A DNA stretch of 6,551 nt. It comes from Bacteroidales bacterium. Its GTDB lineage: Bacteria; Bacteroidota; Bacteroidia; Bacteroidales; VadinHA17. The position numbers were made by a program, and so were the translations under genes. Below are positions 1 to 5,147 of this stretch, piece by piece; the first letter of the stretch is position 1; each line of letters starts with the position of its first letter. The DNA is taken from positions 1 to 6,551 of the forward strand of contig DAIDJT010000147.1 in assembly GCA_027451265.1 (NCBI GenBank), read 5' to 3'. The notes beneath the pieces are model-generated. The model saw nothing but the letters and a program-made list of their open reading frames with translations. It did no database searches and was not told the DNA's origin.

Positions 1-402
1 CTGTACAATGGAATCATTGCACAGGTTCCGTTCGTTGACGTCGTGAGCACCATGCTTGACGAGACAATTCCGCTCACAACATTCGAATGGGATGAATGGG
101 GTGATCCGCGCAAGCAGGAGTACTATGATTATATGCTCTCATATTCACCCTATGACCAGGTGAAGGCGCAGGCCTATCCCAACATGCTTGTCACAACAGG
201 TTACTGGGACTCGCAGGTGCAGTACTGGGAGCCCGCCAAGTGGGTTGCCAAACTGCGTGAGATGAAGACAGATGACAATATCCTCATAATTGATGTCAAT
301 ATGACCGCTGGCCACGGTGGCGCTTCAGGCAGGTTTGAAAGGCTGAAGACCACCGCGCTTGAATATGCATTCATGTTTGACATGGAAGGAATAAAGGAGT
401 AG
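1..402 (+). CDS. ptrB: Oligopeptidase B-like S9A serine peptidase, C-terminal fragment (5' truncated by the window)
   Basis: The frame is open from base 1 and ends at TAG 400-402, giving the last 133 residues of an alpha/beta-hydrolase peptidase. Visible residue 70 (motif GYWDSQV) fits the catalytic Asp and residue 105 (AGHGGASGRF) the catalytic His. Their spacing of 35 equals that between Asp617 and His652 recalled for E. coli oligopeptidase B. The nucleophile Ser (GGSAGG-type motif) would lie just upstream and is not in the window. An acidic stretch at residues 29-35 (EWDEWGD) matches the region that reads basic P1 residues in oligopeptidase B, so cleavage after Arg/Lys in short peptides is likely. 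The GTG at 43 is an internal Val codon, not a start. The ending (FDMEGIKE) looks like a natural family C-terminus, so this TAG appears to be a true stop. Cellular location cannot be judged without the N-terminus. Another S9A member (prolyl oligopeptidase) is the main alternative. Confidence 0.9.
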   Translation: MYNGIIAQVPFVDVVSTMLDETIPLTTFEWDEWGDPRKQEYYDYMLSYSPYDQVKAQAYPNMLVTTGYWDSQVQYWEPAKWVAKLREMKTDDNILIIDVNMTAGHGGASGRFERLKTTALEYAFMFDMEGIKE

Positions 403-414
403 GTGATACGCTCG

Positions 415-440
415 CAGCCCTCTCCGGGCGGGGAGGGCTG
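415..440 (+). repeat. GC-rich perfect hairpin just after the S9 peptidase stop
   Basis: Bases 415-425 pair with 430-440 (CAGCCCTCTCC with GGGGAGGGCTG), an 11-base-pair stem with one G-T wobble and a 4-base GGGC loop. It starts 12 bases after the S9 peptidase stop codon. No T-run follows, so it does not look like a complete intrinsic terminator. It may stabilise the mRNA 3' end or pause polymerase ahead of the terminator at 532-569. Confidence 0.55.
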
Positions 441-531
441 AAGATGCGGGTTACCCACGGCTGGAATTTTCTGCATTGGCAGGGCTGAGGCTCACCGGAC
501 CCGGGGATGTACTCCGGAAGCAATATGACAA

Positions 532-569
532 GAGAGGCTGACCTTTAACGGGGTCAGCCTCTTCTTTTT
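532..569 (+). terminator. Intrinsic terminator
   Basis: AGAGGCTGACC at 533-543 pairs perfectly with GGTCAGCCTCT at 552-562 around an 8-base loop. The plus strand continues with a T-rich tract (TCTTTTT, 563-569). A G-T wobble at 532/563 extends the stem. It lies about 130 bases beyond the S9 peptidase stop and most likely ends that transcript. Read on the minus strand the same stem is followed by TCTTGTCATATT, a poor T tract, so a second role for the convergent M28 gene is possible but weaker. Confidence 0.85.
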
Positions 570-756
570 CAAACAGAATTGAAAAACAGTGTATTGTTTT
601 CAGCCCTGAGCCAGCGCACGGTCTGCCAGACCGGAACAGTCAGACCCTGTTGGCTTTCTGAGGAATCAGAACCTGGATGAGCGATCTTGCCGTCAGCCCG
701 CGGCGATCAACCTGACCCCCGGAGGGCTGACCACCCAGCCAGTCCGCGGGGATCCG

Positions 757-2325
757 TCAGAACCCGAAGGGCGACATCTGCTGCGTTGATTTCATCTCAG
801 GCTTGCGGGGGAACAACTGATCCTGCATGGCTGCATTCCATGCCATCCAGGCGGTGATAATTGCATTATGCCTCAGATCAGGAACAAGAAGACGCTCACG
901 GGTGTCGGCCAGCGTATGATACCCGCGGCCATATTCAATCTCATCCTGGATGAACTGGAAGCCGGGAAGGCCTGCACCGTCGAAACTCTGGTGATCAGTG
1001 CCGCCGGTGTTCCGGCCTGTTATAGTGGTGAATCCCATGTCTTTGACAGGCTCCATCCACTTTTCGAACAGCGGTCTTGCAAGCAGGTTCTCCTGGAGGT
1101 AAATACCGCGATAGCGTCCGGTGCCATTGTCCATGTTGAAGTAGACACTGAATTTGTCAAACCCGGGCTTCTTTTCGTTCTTTTCCCTGTCAAACAAATA
1201 CTTCGAGACATAACCCCTTGAGCCGTAAAGTCCCTGTTCCTCACCACCCCAGAGAGCCACCCGGATGGTCCTGCGCGGTTTGACATCAAGTGCCTTCAGG
1301 ATGCGTATTGCTTCCATCATCACTATACAGCCAGATGCGTTGTCAGCAGCACCCGTGCCGCCATGCCATGAGTCGATGTGCCCGCCAAGAAGCACTACCT
1401 GGTCCTTAAGCTTCGGGTCAGTGCCCGGTATCTCTGCAATGACATTATATACTTTTTTGCCAGGTGTGAACACAGCCTTTATATCAGCCTCCACTTCAAC
1501 CTTCTCACCATTCTTCAGCATCCTCTCCATACGGCCATAGGCTTCCTGCGGGATGTTTATCTCGGTTACCGGTGGAGTGCTTTTGCCATCATAACCTGAT
1601 CCGGTTGACCTGGGGATGTTAAATGCATTTCCCTGGCTGATAGACATAAGTATGTTTTCGCTACGGAGAAACTCATTAATCTTGTTTCGCAGCTCGCGCA
1701 TTGCCATATAGTCGCCCGGCACGCCTCTTCTTGAGGGACGGCCTCCTGCATCAGCCATGGCGAGGTTTTTAAGCTCCTCATCAGTCAGCCTGGTTGCCAG
1801 CGGCTCAAAGCTGACCTCATATTGCGTGGTTGAAGGAGTCATGATGATCTTGCCATTCAGCTTGCCACGATACTTCTCGATGTCGTCAAGTGTCTTGATG
1901 TCAACAAGCACAACCTCACCCCTTACAGGCCCGTTGGTCCCTGCAGTCCATGCCACCGGAGTCACGGAAAAGTTGTTGTAATAGGGCGCCACCATTGCGG
2001 CATAGGCTTTTGACAGGTCCCAGCCTCCACGGCTGAAATCGCTTACCTCCTCTATCCGGACGTTAGTCAGGCCATACTCTGCCAGCTTTGCCCGGGCAAT
2101 CTCATTTGCCCGGTCGATACCGGCTGATCCTGTCAGCCTGGGCCCGGCAAGATCTGTCATTATGTAGGCTAGTTTCTCAATGTCAGAATTGCGCTGACCT
2201 TCCTGCCTGATTTTGTAAACAATCTCAAGGTCATTGGCAGTTTCCTGGGGGAAGAGCGGCAGACCCATAGCAAAAAGGATGACTGCTATAAGCATCATCC
2301 TGAATTTTTCAGTACGGATTTTCAT
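757..2325 (-). CDS. Exported M28 family zinc peptidase (carboxypeptidase Q-like)
   Basis: A complete 522-residue protein. The N-terminus (about residues 1-27, basic start then MMLIAVILFAMGLPLF) is a Sec-type signal peptide, so it should act in the periplasm or outside the cell. Residues 130-290 form the inserted PA-like region (GEVVLVDIKTL, KYRGKLNGKIIM) usual in this group. The co-catalytic di-zinc site of family M28 is intact: His316 and Asp318 (GGHIDSW), bridging Asp328 (AADNASG), general-base Glu362 and ligand Glu363 (WGGEEQG), Asp399 (NMDNGTG) and His470 (GYHTLADT). These match M28 aminopeptidases and carboxypeptidase Q, which remove terminal residues from peptides; which end this one attacks cannot be told from sequence. 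ATG 2325 is chosen because the signal peptide starts there and the leader just upstream is A-rich (AACCAAAAAAAATCA), as is usual in Bacteroidota. The stop is TGA. It is divergent from mutS2 and convergent with the S9 peptidase, so it is probably transcribed alone. Confidence 0.93.
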   Translation of the reverse strand: MKIRTEKFRMMLIAVILFAMGLPLFPQETANDLEIVYKIRQEGQRNSDIEKLAYIMTDLAGPRLTGSAGIDRANEIARAKLAEYGLTNVRIEEVSDFSRGGWDLSKAYAAMVAPYYNNFSVTPVAWTAGTNGPVRGEVVLVDIKTLDDIEKYRGKLNGKIIMTPSTTQYEVSFEPLATRLTDEELKNLAMADAGGRPSRRGVPGDYMAMRELRNKINEFLRSENILMSISQGNAFNIPRSTGSGYDGKSTPPVTEINIPQEAYGRMERMLKNGEKVEVEADIKAVFTPGKKVYNVIAEIPGTDPKLKDQVVLLGGHIDSWHGGTGAADNASGCIVMMEAIRILKALDVKPRRTIRVALWGGEEQGLYGSRGYVSKYLFDREKNEKKPGFDKFSVYFNMDNGTGRYRGIYLQENLLARPLFEKWMEPVKDMGFTTITGRNTGGTDHQSFDGAGLPGFQFIQDEIEYGRGYHTLADTRERLLVPDLRHNAIITAWMAWNAAMQDQLFPRKPEMKSTQQMSPFGF

Positions 2326-2348
2326 TGATTTTTTTTGGTTAACTGGAT

Positions 2349-2356
2349 TAAAGATA
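2349..2356 (-). promoter_or_regulatory. Possible -7 element for the M28 peptidase gene
   Basis: Read on the minus strand this is TATCTTTA, seven of eight positions of the Bacteroidetes TAnnTTTG element, ending 23 bases before the start codon. No TTTG box is seen at the expected 19-21 bases further upstream, so the call is weak. The region 2326-2427 is the only promoter space shared with the divergent mutS2. Confidence 0.3.
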
Positions 2357-2401
2357 GATGCATAAATTCAACACCTGTGCCGTGTTAACATTAATTAACT
2401 T

Positions 2402-2409
2402 TACTTTTG
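2402..2409 (+). promoter_or_regulatory. Probable -7 promoter element of mutS2
   Basis: TACTTTTG is an exact match to the Bacteroidetes TAnnTTTG element. It ends 18 bases before the mutS2 ATG, implying a leader of only about a dozen bases. The upstream -33 TTTG is not recognisable (only TGTG at 2376-2379, spacing 22). The AT-rich stretch GTTAACATTAATTAAC lies between. Confidence 0.45.
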
Positions 2410-2427
2410 CGTTGAGATGACCAACAG

Positions 2428-4251
2428 ATGATCTATCCAGATACATATGAACTCAAGATCGGCTTTGACCGGATCAGGGAACAGCTGAACAGTGCCTGTA
2501 TCAGCCCGGCCGGCATGAGGAAGGTTGAGGCGATGCACGCCGTTTTCGATTCTTCCGAAGTCAGGACCCGGCTGGCCCTGACAGCTGAGTTTCAGCAGAT
2601 ACTCGCCTATGGCGAACAGTTTCCGTCAGATAATTACAATGACCCATATGCCACCCTTGAGAAACTGCGGGTTGAAGGGACCTTCCCCGAACTTGAGGAG
2701 GTGGTGGCGCTTCGCGGTTCACTGGACACGATACGCCGGATAATCGGATTTTTCAAAAACAGGAAGGATGGCAGGTATCCGCTGCTCACCGAGATGACCG
2801 GTAAGGTGCTTTACTATCCCTTTGTCTCCGAGGCCATTGACCGGATAATTGACAAGGAGGGAAAGGTTCGCGACAGCGCTTCCCCGGCCCTTAAAACAAT
2901 TCGCGCCGAACTGGCATCAAAAAGCCTCGCAGCAGTAAGAAAACTCCACTCAGTACTTCGACAGGCACAGGCTGACGGAATAGTTGACAGGGACGTGACG
3001 GTTGCGGTTCGCAACGGGAGGGGAGTGATACCTGTCAGCGCATCAAACAAAAGGGGAATCAGAGGGTTCGTTCATGACGAATCAGCTACAGGAAAGACAG
3101 TGTTTATAGAGCCCGCGGAGGTTGTTGAGCTCAATAATGAGATCACCGAGCTTGAACACCAGGAGAAACGCGAGATTGTACGCATACTTACAGCCCTGGC
3201 AGACACAATCAGGCCATATATTGACGACCTTGAGGAGAACTGCAGTTTTCTTGCCGCGATAGACTTCATCAGGGCGAAAGCGCTCTTCGGCAACAGGCTT
3301 GGCTGTATCATGCCGTCCGTGGCAGATACTCCTCATATAAGATGGATCAATGTCCGGCACCCGCTGCTGACCCTGTCATTTGCCCGCACGGCAGGCCGTG
3401 AAGTTGTTCCACTGACAATCACAATTGACTCGGGGGAAAGGATACTGGTCATTTCTGGCCCGAACGCCGGGGGCAAATCTGTATGTCTTAAGACGGTGGC
3501 CCTGGTTCAGTATATGCTGCAGTGCGGCATGACAATCCCTGCCGGCGAAGGTACCGAGGCAGGAATCTTCGGCAGGTTCTTTATTGATATCGGTGATGAG
3601 CAAAGCCTCGAAAATGACCTCAGTACCTACAGCTCCCACCTGATAAACATGAAGCAGATGCTAAAGCATGCTGACGAAACATCCCTGGTGATGATAGATG
3701 AGTTCGGCACCGGGACAGAACCCGTGCTCGGGGGAGCCCTCGCCGAGGCGATACTTGCAGAGCTGAACCGGCGAGGTTCTTACGGGGTAATAACCACCCA
3801 TTATACTAACCTGAAGCACTTCGCTACATCGCAGGAGGGAATCAGCAACGGCGCCATGGCGTTTGACAACCAGCTGATGCAGCCACTCTTCCGCCTTGAC
3901 CAGGGGAAGCCGGGAAGCTCATTTGCCTTCGAAATAGCCAAGAAGATAGGCTTGCCACAGGAGATACTTGCTGATGCCGCAACAAGGGCAGGAGAGGGTA
4001 ACGTTGACTTCGACAGGAACCTCCGGGAGATCGCACGCGACAAGCGATACTGGGAGAAAAAGCGTGAAGCGGTGCGCCGCCACGAGAAACGGCTCGAGGA
4101 ACTGATTGCCACCTACGAGGCTCAGCTTGGCGACATAAAAACACAGAAGAAGGAGATCATCACCGCAAAAAGCAAGGCAGAAGAGATGCTGCGCGACTCA
4201 AACAGGGTAATAGAAAACACTATCCGCAGCATAAGGGAGTCGCAGGCTTAG
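2428..4251 (+). CDS. mutS2: MutS2, truncated at an in-frame amber codon (core and ATPase domains)
   Basis: The 607 residues match MutS2, the MutS paralogue that lacks the mismatch-recognition domain and is linked to recombination control and rescue of collided ribosomes. Residues 1-310 carry the core/lever region, including the conserved GFVHDESATGKTVFIEP segment (213-229). The ABC-type ATPase follows: Walker A GPNAGGKS (344-351), signature-like STYSSHL (399-405), Walker B with Asp424-Glu425 (VMIDEFGTGTEP), and a TTHY switch (456-459). A charged coiled coil starts near 530 and is cut by TAG 4249-4251 after RESQA. The family is usually about 780-830 residues and ends with KOW-like and Smr domains. 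Here those follow in the same frame after the stop, so this is one gene broken by a single codon. If translation ends here the product keeps the ATPase but loses the Smr domain. ATG 2428 fits the family N-terminus (MIYPDTYELKIGFDRI). It has no strong Shine-Dalgarno site. Confidence 0.93.
   Translation: MIYPDTYELKIGFDRIREQLNSACISPAGMRKVEAMHAVFDSSEVRTRLALTAEFQQILAYGEQFPSDNYNDPYATLEKLRVEGTFPELEEVVALRGSLDTIRRIIGFFKNRKDGRYPLLTEMTGKVLYYPFVSEAIDRIIDKEGKVRDSASPALKTIRAELASKSLAAVRKLHSVLRQAQADGIVDRDVTVAVRNGRGVIPVSASNKRGIRGFVHDESATGKTVFIEPAEVVELNNEITELEHQEKREIVRILTALADTIRPYIDDLEENCSFLAAIDFIRAKALFGNRLGCIMPSVADTPHIRWINVRHPLLTLSFARTAGREVVPLTITIDSGERILVISGPNAGGKSVCLKTVALVQYMLQCGMTIPAGEGTEAGIFGRFFIDIGDEQSLENDLSTYSSHLINMKQMLKHADETSLVMIDEFGTGTEPVLGGALAEAILAELNRRGSYGVITTHYTNLKHFATSQEGISNGAMAFDNQLMQPLFRLDQGKPGSSFAFEIAKKIGLPQEILADAATRAGEGNVDFDRNLREIARDKRYWEKKREAVRRHEKRLEELIATYEAQLGDIKTQKKEIITAKSKAEEMLRDSNRVIENTIRSIRESQA
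4249..4251 (+). other. mutS2: In-frame TAG interrupting mutS2
   Basis: The codons run CAG GCT TAG AAG GAA AAG, in the middle of the charged coiled coil. The frame is unchanged on both sides (4276 minus 2428 is divisible by 3), so this is a nonsense codon rather than a frameshift. GAG, CAG or AAG would each become TAG by one base change, and Glu or Gln would fit the local sequence (QA-x-KEKTRQLRVEL). It could be a real mutation, a read or assembly error, or a readthrough site. Confidence 0.9.
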
Positions 4252-4902
4252 AAGGAAAAGACACGCCAGCTTAGGGTGGAGCTTGACTCATTCCGCGATC
4301 AGCTGGAGAAGGAAGAGAAGCATGTTGAAGTTCCGGTGGCGGCAAAACCACGAATTGATACACCTGCTGCAAGCATCGTTAAAAGGATCTCGGCAAAGAA
4401 GGAGACACCGCAGCCGGTAAAAAAGAAGAAGACAGCCCTGGCCCCGGGCGACTATGTGAAGATTGCAGGCACAGATACAGTAGCACAGGTGACTGAGATA
4501 AAGGGAAAGAAAGTGCAGGTTGTTTCAGGTAGCCTGAAGATGAATGTTGATATCACCATGACAGAGGCTGTCACTGCTGAGGAGCAGAAGAAGGCCGCAG
4601 CGGCAGGTGTGAAGCAGCAGAAGGTCGACTGGTCGCTTACAACCCGCCGAAACCAGTTCAATCCGGAGATCGACGTTCGCGGCATGCGCACCGAGGAGGC
4701 TCTCCTGGTGGTACAGGATTTCATTGATACTGCCCTTATGATACAGTTCCGGAACCTGCGGATCCTGCATGGCAAGGGGAACGGCATCCTCCGTCAAATG
4801 ATCAGGCAGTACCTGGAGTCGACCGGGGCGGTGAAGCGTGCCACCGATGAACACGTTGACCGGGGAGGGGCGGGAATTACGCTGGTGAAGCTTGATATTT
4901 AA
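4252..4902 (+). pseudogene. mutS2: mutS2 3' portion: coiled-coil remainder, KOW-like segment and Smr domain
   Basis: This segment continues the mutS2 frame directly after the internal TAG and ends at TAA 4900-4902. Numbered on the joined frame of 824 codons, the coiled coil continues to about residue 640, followed by a basic low-complexity linker (KKETPQPVKKKKT). A KOW-like beta segment (APGDYVKIAGTDTVAQV) begins near 672, and an Smr domain covers about 746-824. The Smr hallmarks are present: IDVRGMR at 748-754 and HGKGNGILR at 781-789. Smr domains are associated with nucleic-acid cleavage. There is no ATG or ribosome-binding site near its start; the first candidate, GTG 4276, is an ordinary Val codon inside the coiled coil, and the first ATG lies inside the KOW-like part. 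Independent translation is therefore unlikely. The domain would be made only by readthrough, reinitiation, or if the TAG is an error. The sequence shows no other decay, so any inactivation is recent. Confidence 0.85.
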
Positions 4903-5033
4903 GGCCGCTGCCATGCCACCGGGTCCCTGGATGCCCGGAAGGTCGTAGGATGGATGAACACTAAGCCTGGCAGAACTGAGATGACCTGACGACCGGGATT
5001 TCTGGTGGTCTGCGACAGGACCGGATGACTGCC

Positions 5034-5065
5034 TGACCGAACGACTGAACGACCGCACGACTATT
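5034..5065 (+). repeat. Degenerate 8-base tandem repeat
   Basis: About three and a half copies of a CGACYGMA-like unit: TGACCGAA, CGACTGAA, CGACCGCA, CGACTATT. A related CTGACGACCGG occurs nearby at 4986-4996. Function unknown; it lies just upstream of the promoter of the next gene. Confidence 0.55.
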
Positions 5066-5096
5066 TACGGCAGTCACCCAAACCTGTTTTATGTCA

Positions 5097-5127
5097 TTTG
5101 CCACGCAAGGGGAAATGAATAGATTTG
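5097..5127 (+). promoter_or_regulatory. Bacteroidetes-type promoter of the fusion gene
   Basis: TTTG at 5097-5100 is followed after exactly 19 bases by TAGATTTG at 5120-5127, a full match to the TTTG-N19-TAnnTTTG consensus of the Bacteroidetes primary sigma factor. Transcription would start a few bases after 5127, leaving a leader of about 15 bases before ATG 5148. This shows the downstream gene has its own promoter rather than depending on mutS2. Confidence 0.75.
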
Positions 5128-5147
5128 CATAACGAAATACCTTAATC

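Larger units (their letters stand above)
403..756. other. Convergent intergenic region, no gene seen
   Basis: This gap of 354 bases separates the 3' ends of the S9 peptidase (+) and the M28 peptidase (-). No reading frame here has a convincing start or composition. It holds a GC-rich hairpin (415-440) and an intrinsic terminator (532-569). There is also a small stem-loop at 619-633 (CGGTCT/AGACCG), and an exact 7-base inverted repeat CCCGCGG/CCGCGGG at 697-703 and 744-750. No T-run follows the last repeat on the minus strand, so a terminator close to the M28 gene end is not evident. Confidence 0.7.
4903..5147. other. Intergenic region between mutS2 and the fusion gene
   Basis: These 245 bases have no convincing gene. 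They hold a weak 5-base-pair stem (CCGGG/CCCGG, 4919-4938) without a T-run, an 8-base degenerate tandem repeat (5034-5065) and the promoter at 5097-5127. No clear terminator follows mutS2. Confidence 0.65.

Noticed and set aside
697..750. Inverted repeat CCCGCGG/CCGCGGG as the M28 gene terminator
   Set aside because: The 40-base spacing and the lack of a T-run on the minus strand make it a poor terminator; it may be chance in GC-rich sequence.
868..1221. Plus-strand open frame of 117 codons within the M28 peptidase region
   Set aside because: It is antisense to a gene with a complete zinc site and signal peptide, and its translation shows no recognisable domain.
4249..4251. Reassignment of TAG to an amino acid across the genome
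   Set aside because: The S9 peptidase ends with TAG at 400-402 at what looks like the natural family C-terminus, so TAG appears to be a normal stop in the same window.
4276..4902. An independent small Smr-domain gene starting at GTG 4276
   Set aside because: The GTG sits inside the MutS2 coiled coil, has no ribosome-binding site, and continues exactly in the mutS2 frame. It is the 3' part of the broken gene.
4525..5058. Minus-strand open frame of 177 codons over the mutS2 end and the following gap
   Set aside because: It is antisense to the Smr domain, its sequence has no recognisable features, and no promoter or leader supports it.
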